Positions 51,980 to 60,864 of a DNA stretch of 64,000 nt are shown here, piece by piece. Source of the stretch: Sandaracinaceae bacterium (GTDB lineage Bacteria; Myxococcota_A; Polyangia; Polyangiales; JADJQN01); NCBI GenBank assembly GCA_016712745.1, contig JADJQN010000001.1, positions 310,001-374,000 of the forward strand. The letters run 5' to 3'. How positions within the stretch are numbered: the first letter of the stretch is position 1; each line of letters begins with the position of its first letter. Under the pieces are notes generated by a model. It ran no database searches, was not told the DNA's origin, and saw only the letters and a program-made list of their open reading frames with translations. The position numbers and the translations under genes were made by a program.

Positions 51980-53770
51980 ATGCCGCAAGAACCGAAATTT
52001 AGAAATCTGGTTCAGCTCTATCAACACGCTGTCAAGCGTTACCCCATGCGGCCTCTGTTTGGAACCAAAGTATCGGGGACATGGCGCTGGATGACGTACT
52101 CGGAATTCGGCGCGCAGGTCGATCAGTTTCGCGCGGGCCTCGTCGCGCTTGGAATTCAAAAGGGCGATCGCGTCGCGGTGATCTGCGACAACCGTCCCGA
52201 ATGGGCTATCGGTGCCTATGCGGCCTACGGAATCGGCGCGAGCTACGTGGCCATGTACGAAGCGCAGGCTGACAAAGAGTGGCTGTACATACTCTCCGAT
52301 TGCGGCGCCCAGGCCGTGATGGTTGCAAATGAGAAAATTCGCGATCGCATTGTGGCGCTCAAAGCCCAGTTGCCCGCGCTCTCGCAAGTCATTGTGCTGA
52401 CAGGTCGCGGAGACGCAGACAGCATCGCGTTCCCAGATGTCTTGGCCAAAGGACGCGAGAATCCCGTGCCGGCGATTGAGCCCGCAGGCGAGGACATCTC
52501 GGCTTTCATCTATACGTCGGGCACGACGGGGAATCCCAAAGGGGTTTTGCTCTCGCACACAAACATCGCGTCGAACGTGAGCGCGATGCATGAGCTCTTC
52601 CCCATGGCGCAGGAGGATCGTTCGTTATCGTTCCTGCCCTGGGCCCACAGCTTTGGCCAAACGGTTGAGCTACACGGATTGCTCTCCATGGGCGCTTCGA
52701 TGGGCATCGCGGAAGCGGTCGAAAAGATCATCGACAATCTTGCCGAAGTACGACCGACACTTCTCTTCAGCGTTCCGCGCATCTTCAATAAAATTTACGA
52801 CAGCCTTCACAAACGCATGGCCAACGAAGGCGGCATCACCAAAAAACTATTCGATATCGCGCTGGCCAATGAAACGAAACGCAAAGAGCTCGCGCAGCAC
52901 GGCAAGTCGAGCGCACTCGCTGAGTTGATGCATACGTTTTTCGATCGCATTGTCTTCGCGAAGATCCGAGCTCGTTTCGGCGGACGCTTGAAGTACGCCT
53001 TCAGCGGAGGAGCCGCGATCAGCAAAGAGGTCGCCGAATTCGTCGATAACCTCGGCATTCTTGTCTACGAAGGTTACGGCCTCACGGAGACCTCGCCGAT
53101 CGCCACCGCCAACTGGCCGGGCACGCGCAAAATTGGTTCAGTCGGAAAAGCGTTGCCCGGCGTGCGCGTGGTGATCGACAAAGAGGCCACCGGTGAAGCG
53201 AAAAACGGTGAGATTATCGTCTACGGACCGAACATTATGCTCGGCTATCACGGGCTTCCCGAAGAGGACGAAAAAGTCTTCACATCAGATCGAGGCTTTC
53301 GCACCGGCGACACCGGATATCTCGACGACGAAGGTTTTCTCTACATCACCGGGCGCATCAAAGAACTCTACAAACTCGAGAATGGCAAATACGTCTCACC
53401 TGCCCCGTTAGAAGAACATCTGAAGCTCTCGTCGTTCATCGCGAACGTCATGGTCTACGGCGACAACAAACCGTTCAACGTGGCGCTCGTCGTCGCGGAC
53501 GTCGATTCCGTCAAGCGTTGGGCAGCCGATCAAGGGATCAGCGCGAGCGACAACACGACGCTGCTCGAAAATGAACGGGTGCGCAAACTCTTCGATGACG
53601 AGCTCGACAAATTCAGCGCGGAGTTCAAGCATTTTGAGAAGATTCGCAAGTTCACCTTGGTCGCCGAGGACTTCACCACGCAAAACGACATGCTAACGCC
53701 AAGCCTCAAGGTAAAGCGCCGCGTCGTCATGAACCGATACGGTAAAGCGCTCGCCTCGCTCTATACCTGA
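51980..53770 (+). CDS. Long-chain fatty acid-CoA ligase (AMP-binding), 596 aa
   Basis: The ANL-family motifs are present: Y-T-S-G-T-T-G-N-P-K-G (AMP loop), S-F-L-P-W-A-H-S-F-G, Y-G-L-T-E, and the hinge motif I-T-G-R-I-K-E-L-Y-K-L-E-N-G-K. They match the FAA1/FadD15 class that makes acyl-CoA from fatty acid, ATP and CoA at the membrane face. ATG 51980 has GGAGG nine bases upstream; a longer frame from 51791 overlaps the RCC1 gene and is unlikely. Length is normal for the class. It is probably expressed from its own promoter. Confidence 0.9.
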   Translation: MPQEPKFRNLVQLYQHAVKRYPMRPLFGTKVSGTWRWMTYSEFGAQVDQFRAGLVALGIQKGDRVAVICDNRPEWAIGAYAAYGIGASYVAMYEAQADKEWLYILSDCGAQAVMVANEKIRDRIVALKAQLPALSQVIVLTGRGDADSIAFPDVLAKGRENPVPAIEPAGEDISAFIYTSGTTGNPKGVLLSHTNIASNVSAMHELFPMAQEDRSLSFLPWAHSFGQTVELHGLLSMGASMGIAEAVEKIIDNLAEVRPTLLFSVPRIFNKIYDSLHKRMANEGGITKKLFDIALANETKRKELAQHGKSSALAELMHTFFDRIVFAKIRARFGGRLKYAFSGGAAISKEVAEFVDNLGILVYEGYGLTETSPIATANWPGTRKIGSVGKALPGVRVVIDKEATGEAKNGEIIVYGPNIMLGYHGLPEEDEKVFTSDRGFRTGDTGYLDDEGFLYITGRIKELYKLENGKYVSPAPLEEHLKLSSFIANVMVYGDNKPFNVALVVADVDSVKRWAADQGISASDNTTLLENERVRKLFDDELDKFSAEFKHFEKIRKFTLVAEDFTTQNDMLTPSLKVKRRVVMNRYGKALASLYT

Positions 53771-53819
53771 GGCGTCGTGACCTGAGGCATCGTCAGCTAA
53801 CAACAAAACCTCGTTGCGT

Positions 53820-53848
53820 TTGACACACTCCAAAAGCTGAACTACGCA
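53820..53848 (+). promoter_or_regulatory. Sigma-70-type promoter of the vWA lipoprotein gene
   Basis: TTGACA (53820-53825), 17 bp, TACGCA (53843-53848). The predicted start point is within 1-2 bp of the GTG at 53856, so the transcript could be leaderless. Confidence 0.55.
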
Positions 53849-53855
53849 CCTTCTT

Positions 53856-54941
53856 GTGAACCAAGTCGCAACTTTTCTTTCTTTGTTCGCGGTGCTTTCG
53901 CTCGGTTCGATGGGTTGCTCGTCGTGCGGCGCAACGCGTCGCTCAACGAATCCGTCGCTACTGGACGGAGGCATGGATGGCGGTGGCGAGAGAGATAGCG
54001 GCGCCGACGCGTCTATCGACGCCGCGAACAGCGACGGTGGCTTTGTCGCTTGCGAGACCACATCAGTCGACGCGTACGGTGCCACGATCCCAGCCGACAT
54101 CATTTGGGTGATCGACAACTCCACGTCCATGCGCGACGAGGAGCGTTACGTTCAGACGAACATGAATACATTTTCGACCCGCATCGCGGGAAGCGGAACG
54201 GACTACCGCGTCATCATGATTACGGATCCGGGTCGCATTACGATTCCACCGCCGTTGGGCGGAAGCCCAGAGTTTCTGGCCGTGAATCAGAGTGTCAACT
54301 CGCACGACGCTCTCCAGTTGATCGTCACCACCTATCCGCGGTGGCAAAGCTTTTTGCGGCCGAACTCCATCAAGCACTTCGTCGTCGTCACGGATGATGA
54401 GAGCGCGTGGACGCCGGCCGAATTCCGGAGCGCATTGGCTGCGCTCACCGATCCAGGTTTTGCGGATGGATTTGTATTCCACGCCATCGTCGCCGAAAGC
54501 CTTGGGCTCTCATTCCCGCTCGGCCCTTGTTACGATTTGGCCGAATCGATCGGGTCTCGCTACATCGAACTGCAAGAGAGCACCTCCGGTGTATTCGCGT
54601 CGCTGTGTCAGAGCAACTGGACGCCCGTGTTCACCCAGCTTGCAGAAGCGGTGCTCTCACTTGCGAGCCTTCCGTGTGCCTTTGATATTCCAAATCCACC
54701 GGCAGGCCAAGTGCTCGACCCCATGCGCCTCAATCTTGCCTACACACCAGCCGGTGGCGATCAGGAATTCATTCCGCAGGTTCCATCCGAATCCGAATGC
54801 GGCGTAAGCGGCGGCTGGTACTACGACGACCCCACGAGTCCAACGCAAGTACTCACGTGTCCAACGACGTGCACAACGCTCGCGAACGATATGAGCGGAG
54901 CCGTTTCAATCGCGTTCGGCTGCGCGACTATTCTTTTCTAG
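53856..54941 (+). CDS. vWA-like lipoprotein, 361 aa
   Basis: The lipoprotein signal MNQVATFLSLFAVLSL ends G-S-M-G-C and is followed by a Gly/Asp/Ser linker (G-G-M-D-G-G-G-E-R-D-S-G-A-D). The body has W-V-I-D-N-S-T-S-M, the metal-ion (MIDAS) motif D-x-S/N-x-S of von Willebrand A domains, and later V-V-V-T-D-D-E-S-A-W. The C-terminus contains several Cys residues (C-E-C-G-like spacing P-S-E-S-E-C-G and T-C-P-T-T-C-T-T). Secreted vWA lipoproteins mediate protein contacts on the surface. Start is GTG 53856. No clear operon partner. Confidence 0.75.
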   Translation: MNQVATFLSLFAVLSLGSMGCSSCGATRRSTNPSLLDGGMDGGGERDSGADASIDAANSDGGFVACETTSVDAYGATIPADIIWVIDNSTSMRDEERYVQTNMNTFSTRIAGSGTDYRVIMITDPGRITIPPPLGGSPEFLAVNQSVNSHDALQLIVTTYPRWQSFLRPNSIKHFVVVTDDESAWTPAEFRSALAALTDPGFADGFVFHAIVAESLGLSFPLGPCYDLAESIGSRYIELQESTSGVFASLCQSNWTPVFTQLAEAVLSLASLPCAFDIPNPPAGQVLDPMRLNLAYTPAGGDQEFIPQVPSESECGVSGGWYYDDPTSPTQVLTCPTTCTTLANDMSGAVSIAFGCATILF

Positions 54942-54949
54942 AAGGCATC

Positions 54950-56599
54950 TCACAGCGCTGCGAGTAGCTGATCTGCGACGCGAAAGGAGTTTGCGTAGAT
55001 GGTGAAGGTGTACGGGACGCTGCCGCCGGTGGGCATGAAGCTGCCGTCGGTGACGTAGAGGTTGTCGGCGTCGTGCGCACGGCAGTCGGGGTCGAGAACG
55101 CTTGTTGCTGGATCGGTTCCGAAGCGGCAGGTGCCTGCTACCAGATTCGTCGAAGGCCATCCGAGTCCGCGTGAACGAAGGCCGGTTGCGCCGATGGCGC
55201 GCAGAACCTCAAGGCCTCTTGCCGTCAGCGATTCGACGACTTCGCGGTTGCGCGGATGACCATCGGGACGGATGCGTGCGACGGGGACGTTCCAACGATC
55301 ACGCACGTCGCTCGAAAGCTCGACGCGAGATCCCTCGTGTGGGATCCAATCCGCAAAAATCTCGAACATCACGTGCGTTGTGCGGAAATAATTACGCAAG
55401 GACTCTTGCAAAGGACGGCCCCACTGCAACCGGGGCTGCGTGCGCGCAGCGGAGAGAGCGGCGCCGATGGGGTTGGGATGAGTGAGAAGAAAATCTAGCG
55501 TCCCACCTTTTCGTTGAGCACCGTCGTCGCCTTCGTAAACGTAAAAGTCTTGAACCGAACGGTTCACGAAGGGGCGCAAGGAACGGTGTTCTTCGCCGAC
55601 GAGATCTCCGACGCCCCAACCCGCAGACGAGAACAAGAGGTTGCGACCGACGAGGCCTGAGCGATTGGCGAGGCCGCGTGGATGCCTTGGACCTGTGGAG
55701 CTTAGAAGGAGGCGCGCAGACTCGATGGCGTGGCACGCGACGACGAAGGTGCGAGCCGAGACGAATTTTGTGTTGCCTTCTGCGTCGATGTATCTCGCAC
55801 GCACGACCCGTCCTCGCTGATCGCTTTCGAGCGCGGTGACTCGCGCGCGCGCGCGAATTTCGGCTCGGCCGGTGGCGATGGCGCGGTCGAGAAGAGCCGC
55901 ACGTGCGCTTCCCTTGGCGCCTGTCGCGCAACCGTAGCTCCCGCAATAACCGGAGTACGAACACGATTCGCGGCCATCCCGTGGTCGACTCAAGATGGCG
56001 CGCGGCGTAGGGAATGAATGCATACCGAGCGCTGCGCAGGTGCGGTCGAGAGTCTGCGCGAGCGGGTGCTCGCCTGTGGGCGGCATCGGAAACGACTCGG
56101 TCGAGCGTCGATCCGCAAACGGATGCGAGACCACAGCGCCGCTCACACCGACTTCCTCTTCGACCTTCGCGTAGTACGGCTCCAGTGTGTCGTAGTCGAT
56201 TGGCCAATCGACGACGTTCGCATCCTCGACAGGACCGAACGTCGAGCGCAACTTGAAGTCGACGGGCTTCATTCGGTGAAAGAAACCACTCATCAGATTT
56301 GTCGCACCGCCGACCAATGCGCCGTTCCAAAAATCCCATCCGGTGTCGCGCGTCAGCAAGCTCGCGTGAGAACCATCCGTACGCGTAACGTCGACAAGCT
56401 GCGGTTCGTCCCGCAACGTTGGCCGCAAGGTTGGGCGCAGGCACATACTGATCTCGTCTTTAACGAAATCACTTTCGCGCAACCATGGGCCCTTCTCCAG
56501 GACAATCACGCTGCGGCCACGACGCGACGCCTCAAACGCAATCGGGCCGCCACCTGCGCCGCTTCCGATCACGCACACGTCGCAATCGAAATCCGTCAC
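54950..56599 (-). CDS. GMC-family FAD oxidoreductase, 549 aa (catalytic His not seen)
   Basis: N-terminal dinucleotide motif V-I-G-S-G-A-G-G-G (Gly12-Gly18), V-G-G-A-T-N-L-M-S-G and, near the C-terminus, N-L-Y-V-T-D-G-S-F-M-P-T-G-G-S identify a GMC oxidoreductase. The usual active-site His in the H-x-M-G-T-x-R-M-G motif is not visible: the aligned sequence is L-V-A-G-T-C-R-F-G. The usual N-P-T-L after P-T-G-G is replaced by P-Y-T-F. The enzyme may use another base or may be inactive. The start overlaps the gluconate-dehydrogenase-like small-subunit gene, a standard pairing for membrane sugar dehydrogenases. Confidence 0.85.
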   Translation of the reverse strand: MTDFDCDVCVIGSGAGGGPIAFEASRRGRSVIVLEKGPWLRESDFVKDEISMCLRPTLRPTLRDEPQLVDVTRTDGSHASLLTRDTGWDFWNGALVGGATNLMSGFFHRMKPVDFKLRSTFGPVEDANVVDWPIDYDTLEPYYAKVEEEVGVSGAVVSHPFADRRSTESFPMPPTGEHPLAQTLDRTCAALGMHSFPTPRAILSRPRDGRESCSYSGYCGSYGCATGAKGSARAALLDRAIATGRAEIRARARVTALESDQRGRVVRARYIDAEGNTKFVSARTFVVACHAIESARLLLSSTGPRHPRGLANRSGLVGRNLLFSSAGWGVGDLVGEEHRSLRPFVNRSVQDFYVYEGDDGAQRKGGTLDFLLTHPNPIGAALSAARTQPRLQWGRPLQESLRNYFRTTHVMFEIFADWIPHEGSRVELSSDVRDRWNVPVARIRPDGHPRNREVVESLTARGLEVLRAIGATGLRSRGLGWPSTNLVAGTCRFGTDPATSVLDPDCRAHDADNLYVTDGSFMPTGGSVPYTFTIYANSFRVADQLLAAL

Positions 56600-57147
56600 G
56601 CGACAGGCCTCGGAAAGCCTGGTTCAATCGCAAACGCGCGCCAACCCACTTCGTTCGGATTGCCTCCATGAACAGGGTCACCGAGCAACGCTTCAAGCGT
56701 GAATGTCAAAACGGCATCGAGAAATGCGCGGCCCCCGGAAGCCTGCTCGAAGGCACGCATTTGCTTTTCTTGCTCTCGCGTCGCGAGTGACGCGAAAGCC
56801 AACGCGTGCGAAGCCCGCGAAAGTGCGTCGAGCTGATCGCTCCCCGATACGATGCGCGTCACTACATCACTGTCGACAAGCGGATCGGCGAGTGCAGCAA
56901 GCAGATACGGCAAGGCTCGCACGTCTTGCGCACTCGGGAACTCAGAGCCCGCGGGCAACATGATGTTCTGCAGCGACGCGACCGTCTGCATCTGCGTAGA
57001 GTCGAGAGTCACGCGCTGCGTCGCCGGTGTGTCGCTTCGCCAGAAAAGCCACGAAGCACAGCCGGGCAAAGCGGTCGCGCCCACCGCCCCGACCAGCGAC
57101 ACACGCATCACACGCTCGATAAATTCACGGCGATCCATCGTCTTCAT
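56596..57147 (-). CDS. Gluconate 2-dehydrogenase subunit 3-like protein, 183 aa
   Basis: M-D-R-R-E-F-I-E-R-V-M-R then a hydrophobic segment S-L-V-G-A-V-G-A-T-A-L-P-G-C is a Tat-like or lipoprotein signal, as usual for the small subunit that carries its flavoprotein partner across the membrane. The body has L-Q-N-I-M-L-P-A-G and L-L-G-D-P-V-H-G-G-N-P-N-E-V-G-W, the latter diagnostic of the family. The stop overlaps the GMC gene start (ATGA). No cytochrome subunit is nearby, so the electron acceptor is unknown. It is divergent from the TPP enzyme gene. Confidence 0.85.
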   Translation of the reverse strand: MKTMDRREFIERVMRVSLVGAVGATALPGCASWLFWRSDTPATQRVTLDSTQMQTVASLQNIMLPAGSEFPSAQDVRALPYLLAALADPLVDSDVVTRIVSGSDQLDALSRASHALAFASLATREQEKQMRAFEQASGGRAFLDAVLTFTLEALLGDPVHGGNPNEVGWRAFAIEPGFPRPVA

Positions 57148-57357
57148 CGCGTAAGAGGGTATGCCTCAGCGAACTACGTTCTGCAACCGAATCGGCTGCG
57201 CTCCGAATCCGCTTTTGGATGACGCCGCGATGAAGCCGCGCAGCGAACCTCGCCGATACTTGACGCTTGGTTACGTTACGCCGAACGGCTTTCATCGCTT
57301 GCGCCGAGCCAAGCGAGGGGCGTAATCTTTCGCCCTACAAAAACACATCCGATCCGA

Positions 57358-57382
57358 TCGTAGACGGCGTGTCGTAGACGGC
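57358..57382. repeat. Tandem 11-bp direct repeat in a divergent promoter region
   Basis: TCGTAGACGGC occurs at 57358-57368 and 57372-57382 with a 14-bp period, 30 bp before the TPP-enzyme start. It could be an operator. The rest of the 57148-57411 spacer holds an inverted repeat CGCTTG / CAAGCG near 57298-57315 and no gene. Confidence 0.4.
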
Positions 57383-57411
57383 ATAGCCGCAAAGACCAGG
57401 GAGACATCACA

Positions 57412-59040
57412 ATGATGCACGGTGGACGAATCGTAGCGCGGGCGTTCAAGGCAGAAGGCGTCAGCCATGTGTTCACCCTCTGCGGCGGACACATTCAGAA
57501 TATCTACGACGGCTGCTTGGATGAAGGCATTCGCGTCGTCGATGTCCGCCACGAACAGACTGCGGGTCACGCGGCCGACGGTTGGGCGCGAGTGACAGGC
57601 AAGCCCGGCGTCGCCCTTGTGACGGCAGGTCCTGGAGTAACCGACGTTGTCACCGCGGTCGCGAACGCGCAGCGAGCGGGAGTGCCAATGATCGTGATCG
57701 GTGGAGCAGGCCCCGCCACGTACAAGCACATGGGCTCCCTGCAAGATATGGATCATGTGGAGCTTATGCGCCCCATTACCAAATGGTCGGCGACCGTGCC
57801 GGAGACAAGGCGCCTCGAAGAATTTGTGACGACTGCGTTTCGCGTAGCGACGACCGGCGTGCCCGGTCCGGTATTTCTTGAGATGCCGATCGATGTGCTG
57901 ATGAACTTCGCGAACGACCGAGATATTGTCCGACCCACGAAATACCGTACCGAGCACACCCAAGGTCCGGCGCCGATGGCGATTGCCGAAGCGGCGAAGC
58001 TTCTCGACGAAGCCGAGCGGCCGATTGCGATCGTCGGTTCGCAGCTCAAATGGTCGACGGACAAAGACGCGCTCGCGCGTTTTGTGAAAAAGTACGAACT
58101 GCCCGTGTTCTTGAATGGCATGGCGCGCGGAGCCATGCGCGGCGAGCATCCTTGTTTCTTTTCGCGCTCACGCCGCACCGCTCTTGCACAGGCGGATGTC
58201 GTGCTCATCTTTGGGACGCCCTTCGATTTCCGCGTTGACTACGGACGCACACCGACTTGGTCGGAGACGGTCAAAGTCATTCAAGTCGATCTCGATCCGG
58301 AGGAGATTGGTCGCAATCGCGCGGTTGATGTAGGTATTCCTGCCGACACCGGGCTCACACTCGCTGCGCTCGAGTCCTCGGTGAAGGGCCGCAAAGGCGG
58401 TTCATGGCTTGAAAGCCTTCGCGTGGAAGAGACCAAGCGCGTCGCCAAAATGCGCGAGGAAATGGCGCTCGAGAGTTCGCCACCCAATCCACTGCGCGTC
58501 TGCGCCGAGCTCGCGAAGTATGTTGAAGACGACACCATCGTCGTCGGCGACGGCGGAGACTTCGTTGCGACGGCTGCCTACACGCTTCCGGTACGTTGGC
58601 CCGGCGTGTGGATGGATCCAGGTCCTCTTGGAACTCTCGGTGTCGGTCCTGGTTATGCAATGGCGGCAAAGCTTGCGCGACCGCAGAGTCGTGTGATCCT
58701 CGTTTACGGCGACGGCTCTTTCGGATTGCACGGTCTCGAGTTCGAAGCGATGGCGCGTCAAAGAATCAAAGTGGTCGGCGTCATTGGAAACGACGCGGGC
58801 TGGACACAGATCTTGCGCGGACAGCGCGATATGTTCGGCGAGGATCGAACGCCTGCGACGAAGCTTGCCTACACACGCTACGACAAAGTGGCGGAAGCCG
58901 TCGGCGCCCGTGGCTTCTACGCGGAAACGCCCGATCAAGTGAAGACCGCGTTGAAAGAAGCGTTCGAGTGTCCGGAGCCCGCGCTCGTCAACGTGAAGAT
59001 CGGCGCGAGCGACTTCCGTAAAGGTGCGATCAGCGTCTGA
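57412..59040 (+). CDS. Thiamine-diphosphate enzyme (acetolactate synthase / 2-hydroxyacyl-CoA lyase-like), 542 aa
   Basis: Catalytic Glu48 lies in V-R-H-E48-Q-T-A-G-H. The cofactor motif G-D-G-S begins about residue 433 and ends in G-N-D-A-G-W about 25 residues later, the ThDP-Mg fold. Domain order (Pyr, central, PP) and length match IlvB-type enzymes and HACL/oxalyl-CoA decarboxylase relatives. C-terminal residues resemble the lyase side, but no CoA-binding tail can be proved by eye. No regulatory small subunit (IlvH) is beside it, which argues against a biosynthetic acetolactate synthase. Start ATG 57412 (or 57415). Confidence 0.8.
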   Translation: MMHGGRIVARAFKAEGVSHVFTLCGGHIQNIYDGCLDEGIRVVDVRHEQTAGHAADGWARVTGKPGVALVTAGPGVTDVVTAVANAQRAGVPMIVIGGAGPATYKHMGSLQDMDHVELMRPITKWSATVPETRRLEEFVTTAFRVATTGVPGPVFLEMPIDVLMNFANDRDIVRPTKYRTEHTQGPAPMAIAEAAKLLDEAERPIAIVGSQLKWSTDKDALARFVKKYELPVFLNGMARGAMRGEHPCFFSRSRRTALAQADVVLIFGTPFDFRVDYGRTPTWSETVKVIQVDLDPEEIGRNRAVDVGIPADTGLTLAALESSVKGRKGGSWLESLRVEETKRVAKMREEMALESSPPNPLRVCAELAKYVEDDTIVVGDGGDFVATAAYTLPVRWPGVWMDPGPLGTLGVGPGYAMAAKLARPQSRVILVYGDGSFGLHGLEFEAMARQRIKVVGVIGNDAGWTQILRGQRDMFGEDRTPATKLAYTRYDKVAEAVGARGFYAETPDQVKTALKEAFECPEPALVNVKIGASDFRKGAISV

Positions 59041-59041
59041 G

Positions 59042-60805
59042 CTAACGCGAGAAACGCTCCGCGTTTTCGACAGTTGAGGGGCGCGGCTGGTGAGGATGCC
59101 CGTCGCGCGCGCCGAGAATTTCGAAGATGAGTCCGCCGTCGCGTTCGACGCGATGAACGATCGGCCGCTCGGACTCAAGGCGTTGCACCATCGGCCACGG
59201 ACACGACGTCTGGCGCGGCATGATGTAGACCCACGCGGTCTGGTTAAAATCGGGGTCTCGCGCATCGACGAAGTTGGGCATCGGCACACCCTCTGGCCAA
59301 CTGTCTCCCCAGAGCACCTTGCCGGTCTGGCACAAGCCGACCGCATTGGTGACATGTCGCGCTTGTAGGAACGTCACCGCGTCGCGAACCGAGCTCCACC
59401 AGAAGTCGCCTTCGGTGCCGTTCGCCCAGCCAACGTGAGGCTCTTCCATCGAAAGGGGTCTGTCACGTTGCGCGCCATGAAGTCCGCCGGCAAAAATATT
59501 GAAGTAGGCCGCTTCAAACGGACGGTACGTTGCATCCGCATAGACGAGCGAGGCAAGACCGATCACTGCTGCGCCGACGCCTAGATAGTTGGCAACGCGT
59601 TCACGATCCGCGCAGAATGAACGCACAAGCTCAGTCAGGCGCGCGACGCCGAAACCCGCGAGAGCACAAAGCGCTGGCACGTATTCGAGAAAGTGTCGGT
59701 TCGCGTCGTAGAAATTGGAGTGGGGAGCTGCGATCCGTACCAACGGGAATAGCAGCCAGATGAGCAGAAGAATCCAAATCGCCCGTTGACGCGCATCTCC
59801 CCGCCACCCGATCGCTGTACCAGATAGCGCGAGAAAGAGCACGATGGGCGGCGACATCAACAAGAGAACGCGAAACGGGTAGCTCGTCCAAGTCGGACGT
59901 TCGCCGACGCCGCGCGAAATCATGAAGCGTATGTGTTCCGCGAAATTGTCCCAGCCCTGCGCAATGCCGGCGTGCCAGATCCAAGGCCACAACACGATGA
60001 AGAGACCGAAGGCGAGGTAAGGCATCGCGATGAAAGCCGACGACATCGCGGCGCTAATCTGAATTTTCTTGCGATAAAGAAGCCACCACGCGATCGGAAC
60101 CCAGAGTACGAGATTCGCGAAGACGAGGTATCCGTTGAACTTGGCGCTAATCGAGAGCCCAACAAAAACTGCAGACGCGATGAGATGTCGCGCGCGTTGC
60201 TCAACGATTCCGACGCACGCGGCCAGCATCGCGAGACCGTAGAAGACGGCGCACGGCCAATCTTTCGGATTGTTGAACGAGTGCCCGATGGAACTCGGAA
60301 AAAGCGCCAGCGCAATCGTGGCCGCTAGTCCACCCACGCGACCGAACAAGCGCGACGTGTAGATGCCAAAGAAAAAGAGGCCGACGCAATGAAGCAGGAG
60401 AAGGCCGAGGTGATGCCCGTCGATCACGTTCATCCATCCCAGCGAGTCGTGAAAAACGCGCGACGTGATCGCGCAGACAAGGGCCGGAAAAACCGGGAAC
60501 CAAATCGGGTCGTCGTAAGCGGCCTGGTGGCGATCGAACGTGCTCGTGAACGCCGATGGATCGTTGCCGCGGAAGTCGAGTGCGCCGGGCTCCGTTGGAT
60601 GCGCCATCCAGTACAGGGTTCGGTCGCCAGCGTAGTAGAGCGCAGGCGCATCACTCGTCACACCGTAGCGATGCATGCTCGCGATACCGTAGATAAGTGC
60701 GAAGACGGCGATGAGCGCTGCGATGCGAGAAGCGGTGAGCTGCTCACTTAGCGATTTCGCGGTTTTTTCTCCAGCGGCGGGCGTCACGCCGCGGAGGTTT
60801 AGCAC
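59042..60805 (-). CDS. GT-C type membrane glycosyltransferase-like protein, 587 aa
   Basis: The protein has about eleven hydrophobic helices with the loop T-S-D-A-P-A-L-Y-Y-A-G-D and a first luminal-type loop containing acidic residues, as in PMT/ArnT-like (GT39) glycosyltransferases of the GT-C fold. It ends in a soluble domain with W-W-S-S-V-R-D-A-V-T-F. GT39-type enzymes transfer sugars from polyprenyl phosphate to proteins or lipids. No donor-site motif can be identified with certainty. Start is GTG 60803-60805. Convergent with the TPP enzyme gene. Confidence 0.7.
   Translation of the reverse strand: MLNLRGVTPAAGEKTAKSLSEQLTASRIAALIAVFALIYGIASMHRYGVTSDAPALYYAGDRTLYWMAHPTEPGALDFRGNDPSAFTSTFDRHQAAYDDPIWFPVFPALVCAITSRVFHDSLGWMNVIDGHHLGLLLLHCVGLFFFGIYTSRLFGRVGGLAATIALALFPSSIGHSFNNPKDWPCAVFYGLAMLAACVGIVEQRARHLIASAVFVGLSISAKFNGYLVFANLVLWVPIAWWLLYRKKIQISAAMSSAFIAMPYLAFGLFIVLWPWIWHAGIAQGWDNFAEHIRFMISRGVGERPTWTSYPFRVLLLMSPPIVLFLALSGTAIGWRGDARQRAIWILLLIWLLFPLVRIAAPHSNFYDANRHFLEYVPALCALAGFGVARLTELVRSFCADRERVANYLGVGAAVIGLASLVYADATYRPFEAAYFNIFAGGLHGAQRDRPLSMEEPHVGWANGTEGDFWWSSVRDAVTFLQARHVTNAVGLCQTGKVLWGDSWPEGVPMPNFVDARDPDFNQTAWVYIMPRQTSCPWPMVQRLESERPIVHRVERDGGLIFEILGARDGHPHQPRPSTVENAERFSR
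59044..59067 (+). terminator. Terminator-like hairpin after the TPP enzyme gene
   Basis: AACGCG (59044-59049) pairs with CGCGTT (59060-59065), followed by TTC. An alternative stem AAACGC/GCGTTT overlaps it. It lies 3 bp after the TGA and inside the 3' end of the convergent gene. Confidence 0.4.
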
Positions 60806-60864
60806 AGAAGAGCGCTTCGGTTGATGCGCGCAACCAGCGGCATTTCGCGCTACGCTGCGCCGCG

